DNA of 19,132 nt from an uncultured Solirubrobacteraceae bacterium (GTDB lineage: Bacteria; Actinomycetota; Thermoleophilia; Solirubrobacterales; Solirubrobacteraceae). The translations under genes and the position numbers were made by a program. The DNA lies in contig CATPBV010000117.1 in assembly GCA_955652345.1 (NCBI GenBank), positions 1-19,132 of the forward strand, written 5' to 3'. A model generated the notes under the pieces. The model was not told where the DNA came from. It searched no databases and saw only the letters and a program-made list of their open reading frames with translations. Of this stretch, positions 6,703 through 13,481 are shown one piece after another; the stretch's first letter is position 1, and each line of letters opens with the position of its first letter.

Positions 6703-8285
6703 CCGAGCGCATCCTCGCCCACAGACACCGCCTAGTGACCGCCGAGAACAGCCGCTGGTGGACGCTCGGTGCGATGTGCTTCGCGCTGTTCATGGTGATG
6801 CTCGACAACACCGTCGTGAACGTGTCGCTGCCCTCGATCCAGCGCGACCTTCACGCCTCTCTGTCTGCGCTTGAGTGGACCGTGAACGCCTACACGCTGA
6901 CGTTCGCGGTGCTGATGGTCACCGGCGGCCGCCTCGGGGACATCTTCGGACGGCGCAAGCTGTTCCTGTTCGGCGTAGTCGTGTTCGGCCTCTCGAGCGT
7001 CGCGATCGGCGTGGCTCCCGATGACACCACGCTCGTCGCCTTTCGCGCCGTGCAGGGCATCGGCGCCGCGTTCATGATGCCGGCGACGCTGTCGATCATC
7101 ACCCAGGCATTCCCGCCGCACCAGCGGGGAATGGCGATCGGAACATGGGCCGGGGTAAGCGCGATGGCACTCGCAATCGGCCCGGTGCTCGGCGGCTTCC
7201 TGACCCAGTACGTCAGCTGGCGGGCGATCTTCTTTCTCAACCCGCCGATCGCAGTCGCCGCTGTCGCCGTGACGCTGTTCGCTACCCGTGAGTCCCGCGA
7301 CGAGACGGTCGACAAGACCGTCGACATTCCCGGTATCGTCGCGATCACGGTGGGCCTCACGGCGCTCGTGTTAGCGCTCGTCGAGGGCAACCGCTGGCAC
7401 TGGGGCTCGCTGCGCGTGACCTCGCTGTTCGCCACCGCGCTCGTTGCACTGGTTGCGTTCGTGCTGATCGAGCTGCGTCACAAGGCGCCCATGGTGGACT
7501 TCCGTTTCTTCCGCTCGCGCTCGTTCCTCGGCGCCAACCTGGTTGCGTTCTTCGTGACGTTCGCGATGCTCGCCCAGTTCTTCTTCCTGGCGCTGTACAT
7601 GCAGAACATCCTTCACTTCTCGCCGCTCCAGGCCGGGGTGCGCTTTCTTCCCGCGACCGCGCTGATCATCGTCATGGGGCCGCTAGCCGGACGCCTCACA
7701 GACAAAGTGGGACCGCGTCCGCTGATGACCGCCGGGCTGGTGGTTGTCGCCACAGCGATCCTCATCCAGTCGAGAATCACAATCCACAGCGGGTATTTGC
7801 TGCTGCTTCCCGGATTCATCCTGATGGGAATCGGGATGGGGCTCGTGATGTCGCCGATGAGCACCGCCGCGATGAACGCCGTCGATCGAACCAAGGCCGG
7901 CGTCGCCTCCGGAGTGCTGTCGATGAGCCGCATGGTCGGCGGAACATTCGGTGTTGCGGTGATGGGCGCGCTGGTCACGACGATTGGTCGGGCGAAGATC
8001 GACTCGAGCCTCCCCCACCTTCCGGCCGCCACCCGCGCGGCGATCGCGAACTCACTCGGCGGTGGCGGCGTGCAGGGCCACCACGCGTCGGCGCAGGTCG
8101 TCGCCACGGTCCGCGAGGCATTCGTCTCAGCGCTCGGGACCGGCCTCACGATCGGCGCCGTCATGACGCTATTCGGGGCTGTGCTCGCGTGGATGCTGAT
8201 CCAGCGAGCGCCGACTGGCGTAACGTCGCCCGCGCCCCAGACGGCAGACGCGCAAGCTGCGGCGGTCGAGGTCGGCGTCGCCTGA
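6699..8285 (+). CDS. MFS drug exporter of the DHA2 (EmrB/QacA, 14-helix) family
   Basis: A proton-coupled inner-membrane multidrug exporter, 528 residues, as expected for the 14-helix group. Motifs: LDNTVVNVSLPSI in helix 1 (family D1 motif), GRLGDIFGRRKLFLFG after helix 2 (motif A), RAVQGIGAAFMMPATLSII in helix 4 (motif B region) and GPVLGGFL...SWRAIFFLNPPI in helix 5 (antiporter motif C). The last helix is followed by a short hydrophilic tail. GTG 6699 is preferred over a TTG 24 bases upstream because it overlaps the MarR stop (GTGA) and has GGAGGG at 6682-6687. Coupling to a MarR gene is typical of inducible efflux. Substrate is unknown. Confidence 0.93.
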   Translation: MTERILAHRHRLVTAENSRWWTLGAMCFALFMVMLDNTVVNVSLPSIQRDLHASLSALEWTVNAYTLTFAVLMVTGGRLGDIFGRRKLFLFGVVVFGLSSVAIGVAPDDTTLVAFRAVQGIGAAFMMPATLSIITQAFPPHQRGMAIGTWAGVSAMALAIGPVLGGFLTQYVSWRAIFFLNPPIAVAAVAVTLFATRESRDETVDKTVDIPGIVAITVGLTALVLALVEGNRWHWGSLRVTSLFATALVALVAFVLIELRHKAPMVDFRFFRSRSFLGANLVAFFVTFAMLAQFFFLALYMQNILHFSPLQAGVRFLPATALIIVMGPLAGRLTDKVGPRPLMTAGLVVVATAILIQSRITIHSGYLLLLPGFILMGIGMGLVMSPMSTAAMNAVDRTKAGVASGVLSMSRMVGGTFGVAVMGALVTTIGRAKIDSSLPHLPAATRAAIANSLGGGGVQGHHASAQVVATVREAFVSALGTGLTIGAVMTLFGAVLAWMLIQRAPTGVTSPAPQTADAQAAAVEVGVA

Positions 8286-8290
8286 CCTTC

Positions 8291-8318
8291 GGTTGGCCGG
8301 CCCCACCGCCGTCCAACC
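8291..8318 (+). terminator. Inverted repeat after the exporter gene
   Basis: GGTTGG (8291-8296) and CCAACC (8313-8318) are perfectly complementary around a 16-base loop, six bases after the exporter stop. No T-tract follows; it may be a weak terminator or processing site before the reductase gene. Confidence 0.25.
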
Positions 8319-8383
8319 TCGTCGGCCCGCGGCGGAGGACTCGTCGTCGGACTGACACCCGCCTCGACTAGAGTCGCGCGTCT

Positions 8384-9352
8384 GTGAAAGCGGCGGTGAT
8401 CCACGAGAATGGCGGCCCGGACGTCCTGCTCTACGAGGACGTCCCCGATCCGAAGTGCCCCGACGGCTTCGTGCTGATCGATGTCGAAGCGATCAGCATC
8501 GAGGGCGGAGACCTGTTGGCCCGCGCGGGGTCGCCGCCGCCGTCGGTCCCGCACATAGTGGGATACCTCGCCGCAGGCACGGTCGTCGCAGTCGGCGGAG
8601 GCGTCGAGGACCGCGTAGCCGGCGACCGGGTGGTGACATTGAACCTGTCGGGGTCGCACGCCTCGAAGCGAGCGGTTCCCGCTCTCGCCACTTGGCTGAT
8701 TCCGGACGGACTGGACACGGCTCGTGCTGCGTGCGTCCCGGTCGCGTTCGGGACGGCCCAGGAGTGCCTGTTCACAGCGGGCCACCTGGAGGCCGGGCAG
8801 ACCGCCCTGATCCACGCGGGCGCGGGAGGCGTCGGAATGGCCGCGATCCAGCTCGCCAAGCATGCCGGCGCGACCGTGATCTCGACCGCGTCCAGCGACC
8901 AGAAGCTCGAACGTCTCAAGCAGTTCGGTCTTGACCACGGGATCAACTACGCCCGCGAGAACTTCGTCGAGCGAACACGCGAGCTGAGCGACGGGCGCGG
9001 CGCCGACTTGATCCTCGACTCGGTTGGCGGTCAGAACCTGGTCGACAGCATCGGTGCGCTCGCTTACCGGGGAACGCTCGTCAGCGTGGGGGTGGCCGGC
9101 CGCGCCGGCTCCGACATTGAGGCAAGGGCTCTGTGGGGGCAGAACAACACGCTGCGCGGCGTCTTTCTCGGCGGGGCGCTGCTGACCGAGTACCCCCGCG
9201 TCCACGCGATGATCGACGATCTGCTCGAGCAGGTCGCGAGTGGCGACATTCGCGTCGAGATAGCCCGGACGTTCCCGCTCGTCGAGGCGTCCGCCGCGCA
9301 CGCGTATATCGAGAGCCGCCAGGCCTTCGGTCGCGTCGTGATGACGCCGTAG
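8384..9352 (+). CDS. Quinone oxidoreductase-type medium-chain reductase
   Basis: A 322-residue zinc-independent medium-chain dehydrogenase/reductase (zeta-crystallin/Qor type). The N-terminal GroES-like domain starts MKAAVIHENGGPDVL, the NADPH-binding motif AGAGGVGMAAIQLAK is at 145-159, and RGADLILDSVGG supports the Rossmann half. No structural-zinc cysteine cluster is present, which excludes a typical alcohol dehydrogenase. Likely reaction: NADPH-dependent reduction of quinones or activated alkenes. The start is GTG 8384; TAGAGT at 8369-8374 lies nine bases before it, close to the leaderless spacing found elsewhere. It is on the same strand 98 bases after the MarR/MFS pair and may belong to the same response, although the gap allows its own promoter. 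Confidence 0.9.
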   Translation: MKAAVIHENGGPDVLLYEDVPDPKCPDGFVLIDVEAISIEGGDLLARAGSPPPSVPHIVGYLAAGTVVAVGGGVEDRVAGDRVVTLNLSGSHASKRAVPALATWLIPDGLDTARAACVPVAFGTAQECLFTAGHLEAGQTALIHAGAGGVGMAAIQLAKHAGATVISTASSDQKLERLKQFGLDHGINYARENFVERTRELSDGRGADLILDSVGGQNLVDSIGALAYRGTLVSVGVAGRAGSDIEARALWGQNNTLRGVFLGGALLTEYPRVHAMIDDLLEQVASGDIRVEIARTFPLVEASAAHAYIESRQAFGRVVMTP

Positions 9353-9388
9353 GACCGTCGCGTCGTCGCTGAACAGATCCACGAACAG

Positions 9389-9407
9389 CTCGACGATGCA
9401 GGTCGAG
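9389..9407 (-). terminator. Hairpin between convergent reductase and hemerythrin genes
   Basis: CTCGAC (9389-9394) and GTCGAG (9402-9407) form a perfect 6-bp stem with a 7-base loop, one base beyond the stop codon of the minus-strand hemerythrin gene and about 37 bases after the plus-strand reductase. It could serve either strand; no T-tract. Confidence 0.35.
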
Positions 9408-9408
9408 A

Positions 9409-9951
9409 TCAGGTCGCGAGGCGATCGAGGCGTCGCATCGTCGGGCCCGCGCGAGCCTCCTCGTAGTCGAGGTGTTCGAGCAGGTAGCCGTGGAGCTCAC
9501 GTAGGCTGTCGATCAGATGCTGCCGCGCGTCACCGCCCTCCGGGTCGGTCAACGAGCGGGCGGCAGTTTCGATCACGTCGAGCAGGTCGGAGACGCGGCG
9601 ATGGTCGGCCTCCAAACGATCAACGACTGGTCCGATCGAGCGGTCGACGGCGCGAAGCGCGGGGAACAGCAGCACGTCCTCGGCGCCGTGATGGGCGTGA
9701 ACGAAGCGGCAGTACCGTAGGCAGTTCACCTTCAGCTGCCACAGTGGCCCGGTGGTCTTGAGCTCGGCCAAGGCATCCTGGACCGCGTCGCCCGCGAGCC
9801 CTTCGCCCACGTCGGCCGCAAGCCGTTCGATCGTCGCAAGGTCGCGACGGATGAACGAATGGACCCACAAGAGCTCTTCGAAGAGCGCCCTGCCTTGGGC
9901 GGTCTCGGGGCCCGGGAGGCCTCGATCCCCGGTGTGTTCGGACGCGGTCAT
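9409..9951 (-). CDS. Hemerythrin HHE-domain protein
   Basis: A 180-residue soluble four-helix-bundle protein that should bind a di-iron centre. Candidate ligands occur in the usual order: H31 (WVHSFIRRD), H87 and E91 (HAHHGAED, H-x3-E), H117 (LEADHRRV), H160 and E165 (LLEHLDYEE, H-x4-E in place of the usual D). All positions are filled, so the site looks intact. Proteins of this kind act in oxygen or nitric oxide sensing, iron handling and oxidative stress; the role here is unknown. ATG at the complement of 9949-9951 is the only sensible start; no strong Shine-Dalgarno precedes it, and a TACAAG hexamer lies eight bases upstream. It is divergent from the nitrile hydratase operon with a 97-base gap. 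Confidence 0.88.
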   Translation of the reverse strand: MTASEHTGDRGLPGPETAQGRALFEELLWVHSFIRRDLATIERLAADVGEGLAGDAVQDALAELKTTGPLWQLKVNCLRYCRFVHAHHGAEDVLLFPALRAVDRSIGPVVDRLEADHRRVSDLLDVIETAARSLTDPEGGDARQHLIDSLRELHGYLLEHLDYEEARAGPTMRRLDRLAT

Positions 9952-10036
9952 CCGCGTCCCTTGTAGCGCATCGGCTCGTCAACCCTTCGACGCCGCACCG
10001 GCCTCATCGCATGGGTGGGAAGGTTGCGATCGGAGA

Positions 10037-10042
10037 TACGAT
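10037..10042 (+). promoter_or_regulatory. Putative -10 hexamer TACGAT of the nitrile hydratase operon, leaderless layout
   Basis: TACGAT is followed by TCCTGC and then the ATG at 10049. If real, it drives the small membrane protein and, since the next three genes follow with a 10-base gap or overlaps, the whole nitrile hydratase operon. Confidence 0.5.
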
Positions 10043-10048
10043 TCCTGC

Positions 10049-10465
10049 ATGCCGAGGACGAGCAGCCTCGTGGTTCGCATCTTGCGGACGATCTTGATCG
10101 TGCCCGGGCCGGTGTTGCTCGCGATCGTGGTCTTGCAGCTGTTTCCGTCGCTGCCCGAAACGGCGGCGAAGGTGACGATGATGGTGTCTGTGCTTTGGTT
10201 GATGTCGTCCATCCTTCTTGTTCCGGCGCTGCTGTTCAACGACTCGGAGTCCTCATCAGGGCCTCCTGACACCGACGGTGGAGGGGGCACAGACCCCCGA
10301 CAGCCCTCGGATCCGCCCAGCTCCCCGAGCGGCGGCATCCCGCTCCCGGATGCCGAGCAAGCGCGCGAGCGGGTACGCGACCACGATCGCCCCGATCGCG
10401 TGCGGTCGCGGAGGCCCGCACGCGAGCCGGACCGCGCGCCGGCACCGATGCTGCCGGACGCCTAG
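10049..10465 (+). CDS. Small two-helix membrane protein with a charged disordered tail
   Basis: A 138-residue protein I cannot name. Two membrane helices are clear (about 8-32, ILRTILIVPGPVLLAIVVLQ; and about 42-63, VTMMVSVLWLMSSILLVPAL), joined by a short loop. The rest is low complexity: an acidic, glycine/proline/serine-rich part (64-100), then an arginine/aspartate-rich end (101-131, for example ERVRDHDRPDRVRSRR). With arginines at the N terminus, the tail is probably cytoplasmic. ATG 10049 is chosen because the helix starts just after it and a TACGAT hexamer lies six bases upstream. Only ten bases separate its stop from the nitrile hydratase beta start, so it is likely the first gene of that operon. 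It does not resemble the eight-helix NhlF cobalt transporter found with some nitrile hydratases. Confidence 0.7.
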   Translation: MPRTSSLVVRILRTILIVPGPVLLAIVVLQLFPSLPETAAKVTMMVSVLWLMSSILLVPALLFNDSESSSGPPDTDGGGGTDPRQPSDPPSSPSGGIPLPDAEQARERVRDHDRPDRVRSRRPAREPDRAPAPMLPDA

Positions 10466-10475
10466 TACGCGGGAC

Positions 10476-11144
10476 GTGGACGGTGTGCATGACATGGGAG
10501 GGATGCACGGGTTCGGCCCAGTTGTCGAAGCCGGCGGAGATCTGCCCTACCACGAGCGCTGGGAGCCTCGGGTGTTCGCGATCCAGATGCTCGTGGGCAT
10601 CGAGGGTCTGGGCGCCGGTCCGGGTGGGCGAGCGGTGCGCGAGGAGATGGAACCGGCCGAATATCTGGCGGCTTCGTACTACGAGCGCTGGCTGTTCAGC
10701 GCCGAGCGGCGCCTGCAGCGAAAGGGCACGATCGCGCCCGGAGAGGTCGAGAGCATGATGGAGCGCCTCGAGGCCGGGGAGTCGATGCCCACGCACCGAG
10801 ACCCCGCGATGGCGGAGCGGATCCTCGCTGACCTGCAGGCGACATATCCGATGGAACCGCCGCCGGAGGAAGCTCGATTCGGTTCGGGTCAGCGCGTGCG
10901 CGTCAAGCGGATCCATCCCGCCGGGCACACGCGCAGCCCGCGCTACGCCCGTGGCGCGGTGGGCGTCATCGAGGACGTGCGCGGCGCGGACCGCCTGCCC
11001 GATCGGGCCGTGTACGGAGAGGACGTCGCCCCGGAGCCGGTGTATTCCGTCGGGTTCAGCTCGTCGGACCTGTGGGGTCCCAGCCAGGGGTCTCCGTGGA
11101 CGGTGTTGCTCGACCTGTGGGAGAGCTATCTGGAGCCGGGATGA
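10476..11144 (+). CDS. nthB: Nitrile hydratase beta subunit
   Basis: A 222-residue subunit of the cytosolic enzyme that hydrates nitriles to amides. The N terminus MDGVHDMGGMHGFGPV is the signature of beta subunits and fixes the GTG start at 10476. The C-terminal SH3-like domain is also clear: SGQRVRVKRIHPAGHTRSPR, then YARGAVGVIEDVRG, VYSVGF, DLWG and LLDLWESYLEPG. Length is close to the usual 210-235. Its stop overlaps the alpha-subunit ATG by four bases (ATGA at 11141-11144). The beta-then-alpha order is the one seen in cobalt-type enzymes; iron-type operons normally have alpha first. The ribosome site is weak (GCGGGA just upstream), so translation may depend on coupling with the membrane-protein gene. 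Confidence 0.95.
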   Translation: MDGVHDMGGMHGFGPVVEAGGDLPYHERWEPRVFAIQMLVGIEGLGAGPGGRAVREEMEPAEYLAASYYERWLFSAERRLQRKGTIAPGEVESMMERLEAGESMPTHRDPAMAERILADLQATYPMEPPPEEARFGSGQRVRVKRIHPAGHTRSPRYARGAVGVIEDVRGADRLPDRAVYGEDVAPEPVYSVGFSSSDLWGPSQGSPWTVLLDLWESYLEPG

Positions 11145-11758
11145 CGAAAGACCATCACCATCCGCACCCTGAGTCGGCGGTCGAGTTGCGCGCTCGAGCG
11201 CTCGAGGCGCTGCTCGCCGAGCGTGGTCTTGTGTCGACCGACGCGATCGACGCCGTGGTCGAGCTCTACGAGCACGACGTGGGACCGCAGAACGGCGCCA
11301 AGGTCGTCGCCCGGGCATGGGTGGACGAGGAATATCGAGCGCGCCTGCTGGGCGATGCCAACGGCGCGATCGCAGAGCTCGGGTTCGGCGGCGCCGAGGG
11401 CGACAACATGGTGGTGGTAGCCAACACGCCCACGATCCACAACATGGTCGTCTGCACGCTGTGCTCGTGCTATCCGTGGCCTGTGCTCGGCTTGCCGCCA
11501 AGCTGGTACAAGAGCCCGCCGTACCGGGCACGCGCGGTCTCAGAGCCGCGCGCGGTGCTGGGCGAATTCGGGGTCGAGCTGGGTGACGATGTCGAGATCC
11601 GGGTGTGGGACTCGAGCGCCGAGGTCCGCTACCTCGTCCTGCCGCTGCGTCCGAGTGGCACCGAGGGCTGGAGCGAGGCAGAGCTCGCAGCGATCGTCTC
11701 CCGCGACTGCATGATCGGAACTGCGGTGCCCCGGGTACTGGACTCGGCAGCCGGATGA
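11141..11758 (+). CDS. nthA: Nitrile hydratase alpha subunit, cobalt type
   Basis: A 205-residue catalytic subunit. The metal-claw motif VCTLCSCYPWPVLGLPP is at 104-120: C105, C108, S109 and C110 hold the metal, and C108 and C110 (the second and third cysteines) are those oxidised in known enzymes. Threonine after the first cysteine (CTLCSC) marks non-corrin cobalt enzymes; iron enzymes have serine (CSLCSC). WYKSPPYRARAVSEPRAVLGEFG (122-144) follows as in the family. The N terminus is histidine-rich (HHHPHP at 5-10), common in actinobacterial alpha subunits. ATG 11141 overlaps the beta stop, and the stop overlaps the accessory gene's ATG at 11755, so the three should be co-translated in a fixed ratio. 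No amidase or nitrilase is in the window. Confidence 0.96.
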   Translation: MTKDHHHPHPESAVELRARALEALLAERGLVSTDAIDAVVELYEHDVGPQNGAKVVARAWVDEEYRARLLGDANGAIAELGFGGAEGDNMVVVANTPTIHNMVVCTLCSCYPWPVLGLPPSWYKSPPYRARAVSEPRAVLGEFGVELGDDVEIRVWDSSAEVRYLVLPLRPSGTEGWSEAELAAIVSRDCMIGTAVPRVLDSAAG

Positions 11759-12060
11759 GCGCGGACGCGCCCGGGCTGGCGAGCGTAGACCACGAGCTCG
11801 GCGACGAGGCGCCGTTGCCTCGGGACAACGGAGAGCTTGTGTTCGAGGAGCCCTGGCAGGGTCGGGCGCTCGGGATGGGCGTCGTCGCGCTCGAGCGGAC
11901 CGGCGCCTCGTGGAGCGGGTTTCGCAGGCATCTCGCTGCTGCGATCGCGGCACACAAGCCCGATCCCGACGAGTCGGAGGCGACCGCGTACTACGCCTCG
12001 TGGCTCGACGCGCTGGAGGCCCTGCTCGCTGAGTGCGGGCTGCTCGGCCAGCCGCAGTGA
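11755..12060 (+). CDS. Nitrile hydratase accessory (activator/P14K-type) protein
   Basis: A 101-residue protein downstream of and overlapping the alpha gene. It contains the family pattern F-x-E-P-W-x-x-x-A near residue 30 (VFEEPWQGRALGMGVVALE), then SWSGFRRHLAAAIAAH and the AYYASWLDALEALLAECGLL helix typical of accessory proteins that form a complex with the alpha subunit and insert cobalt by subunit swapping. It resembles the N-terminal half of beta subunits, to which this family is related. ATG 11755 is the natural start because of the ATGA overlap. Its presence completes a beta-alpha-activator operon of the cobalt type. Function is inferred from family and position. Confidence 0.88.
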   Translation: MSADAPGLASVDHELGDEAPLPRDNGELVFEEPWQGRALGMGVVALERTGASWSGFRRHLAAAIAAHKPDPDESEATAYYASWLDALEALLAECGLLGQPQ

Positions 12061-12124
12061 TCTCTCGACGCCGGTCGGCGGTGGATTCGAACGATCAGTC
12101 GGCCTTTGCCAGCTTGAAGCGTCT

Positions 12125-12157
12125 GGCGATGCTTTGCATCACCGATGATTTTTCGCC
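12125..12157. repeat. Hairpin between the nitrile hydratase operon and the reductase-like gene
   Basis: GATGC-TTT-GCATC (12128-12140) is a perfect 5-bp hairpin; outer bases GGCGA (12125-12129) and TCGCC (12153-12157) offer a competing stem. A run of five T at 12149-12153 lies 8 bases after the inner hairpin, so it is a poor but possible terminator of the operon. Confidence 0.25.
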
Positions 12158-12178
12158 CTGTAGGTTGTCGTACTCCGC

Positions 12179-12787
12179 ATGAGCCGAACAACCTGCCACA
12201 TGTCCATCTCGCTCGACGGCTTCGTCGCGGGCCCAGACCAGGACCGCGACAACCCGCTAGGCGTTCGCGGCCTCGAGCTTCACCAATGGCACTTTCACGC
12301 GGGCGAGCCCGGTCACGAGGCGGACGTGGGCCCGCGCGACGAGCTGCTGAAGCGCCAGGGCGCGTACGTCATGGGTCGCAACATGTTCGGCCCGATCCGG
12401 GGCGAGTGGGATCCGGACTGGCGCGGGTGGTGGGGCGATGAGCCGCCCTACCACGCCCCAGTGTTCGTTCTCACCCACTATGCGCACGACCCGATCGAGA
12501 TGGAGGGCGGGACGACGTTCTACTTCGTCACGGAAGGTTTCGACGTCGCCTTGGATGAGGCGAAGGCCGCTGCCGGCGACCTCGATGTCGACATCGCCGG
12601 CGGCGCCTCGACCGTGCGGCAGGCGCTCGCGGCCGGCGCGATCGATGAGCTCTTTCTCAACGTTGTCCCGGTCCTGCTGGGCTCGGGCGAGGGGCTGTTC
12701 GACGGCGTGGAGGACCCTGGCCTCGAGCCGGTCGAAGTAGTCCACTCACCTCATGCGACGCACATTCGCTACCGCGTCGGACGGTGA
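12179..12787 (+). CDS. Dihydrofolate reductase-like (RibD C-terminal domain) protein
   Basis: A 202-residue protein of the DHFR/RibD_C superfamily, probably an NADPH-dependent reductase. The first strand and loop CHMSISLDGFVAGPDQD (6-22) are the family signature, YVMGRNMFGPIRGEW is the central strand and helix, and DIAGGASTVRQALAAGAIDE with LFLNVVPVLLGSGEGLFDG forms the nucleotide-side glycine loop and C-terminal strands. Many actinobacterial copies are stand-alone proteins of unknown substrate and are not the essential folate enzyme. ATG 12179 is supported by the signature starting at once; TAGGTT at 12161-12166 is a possible -10, giving a leader of about five bases. The 3' end overlaps the convergent acetyltransferase gene by 42 bases. 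Confidence 0.9.
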   Translation: MSRTTCHMSISLDGFVAGPDQDRDNPLGVRGLELHQWHFHAGEPGHEADVGPRDELLKRQGAYVMGRNMFGPIRGEWDPDWRGWWGDEPPYHAPVFVLTHYAHDPIEMEGGTTFYFVTEGFDVALDEAKAAAGDLDVDIAGGASTVRQALAAGAIDELFLNVVPVLLGSGEGLFDGVEDPGLEPVEVVHSPHATHIRYRVGR

Positions 12788-13333
12788 GTCGTCCGCGGCG
12801 TTCGAGCTCGCTTCAGCCACCCCCGGCGGGGAGCTAATTGACTCGAGCGGCGGATTGGCAAGCACGACCGACGTGTCGATCTGGCGCTCGGGGATCGTCC
12901 AGTAACGCGCGAGCAACGCGGTCTTCTGCTCCGGCGAGACGAGCTCGAAACCGTGCCGCTGATAGAAGCGGATTGCCCAGCCGGCGGCCGCCCAGGTACC
13001 GACGAGCATTGGTCGGGTGCTCAACGCCCGGAGATGCGCGAGCAGCACGCCGCCGATGCCGAGCCTCTGACTGCCCGGTAGGACATATGCGTGGCGGATC
13101 AGGTCGACCTCGCTCATCGGCTGAATGCCCATGACGCCGACCAGTACGCCGTCCGTCTCATAGCCCCAGAACGCGACCCCGGCGGATACCTCATGGTCGA
13201 TCTCGCGCAACGGCATGTAGGGCTCGCGCCAACGGTCGGCCGGGATCACACCGCGATACGCCTCCGCGGCGGCGTTGACGATCTCGAAGATGGCCATGCG
13301 CTCGTGATCGCGACATGGCCGGATGGCACTCAT
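12746..13333 (-). CDS. GNAT-family N-acetyltransferase
   Basis: A 195-residue acetyl-CoA-dependent acyltransferase. The pyrophosphate-binding loop QRLGIGG at 89-95 follows the strand LIRHAYVLPGS (motif A), and WAIRFYQRHGFELVSPEQ (119-136) is the C-terminal motif B region. The fold is complete by about residue 160; a 35-residue serine/alanine-rich tail follows, of which the last 14 codons overlap the end of the convergent reductase-like gene. The ATG start (complement of 13331-13333) has no Shine-Dalgarno but a TAGATT hexamer six bases upstream on the minus strand. Substrate is unknown: an amine, amino-acid or antibiotic acceptor are all possible. Confidence 0.88.
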   Translation of the reverse strand: MSAIRPCRDHERMAIFEIVNAAAEAYRGVIPADRWREPYMPLREIDHEVSAGVAFWGYETDGVLVGVMGIQPMSEVDLIRHAYVLPGSQRLGIGGVLLAHLRALSTRPMLVGTWAAAGWAIRFYQRHGFELVSPEQKTALLARYWTIPERQIDTSVVLANPPLESISSPPGVAEASSNAADDSPSDAVANVRRMR

Positions 13334-13339
13334 GACGCC

Positions 13340-13345
13340 AATCTA
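13340..13345 (-). promoter_or_regulatory. Putative -10 hexamer TAGATT of the GNAT gene, leaderless layout
   Basis: On the minus strand TAGATT is followed by GGCGTC and then ATG, repeating the TANNNT-N6-start arrangement. Confidence 0.5.
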
Positions 13346-13470
13346 GTCGCCCCTAACGGCAAATCGCATCGAATTCATCGCGACCACGGCCGGGTGCAAG
13401 GATTCGCGCGGCCGAGTGCAGCGGCGGGACTGACAGGGCGGCGCGCGACGCGTCGGCATGCGAAATCAAG

Positions 13471-13476
13471 AGGAGG
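13471..13476 (+). promoter_or_regulatory. Ribosome binding site that decides the SDR start
   Basis: A perfect AGGAGG five bases before ATG 13482. It rules against the in-frame ATG at 13458, which would place this sequence inside the coding region. Confidence 0.8.
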
Positions 13477-13481
13477 ATCGA

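Noticed and set aside
7613..9382. Long open frame (589 codons) on the minus strand
   Set aside because: It lies antisense to the exporter and reductase genes and has no recognisable domain.
10236..11957. Long open frame (573 codons) on the minus strand across the nitrile hydratase genes
   Set aside because: Antisense shadow; low-complexity arginine-rich translation, while the plus strand has clear nitrile hydratase subunits.
12081..12097. GGTGGATTCGAAC, resembling a tRNA T-arm on the minus strand
   Set aside because: The bases flanking the TTCGAAT loop cannot pair into a 5-bp T-stem and no acceptor, D or anticodon arm is found.
12095..12199. Minus-strand 34-codon frame ending ...MQSIARRFKLAKAD
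   Set aside because: It looks somewhat protein-like, but it is short, begins antisense to the reductase-like gene and has no ribosome site; open frames of this size are common at this GC content.
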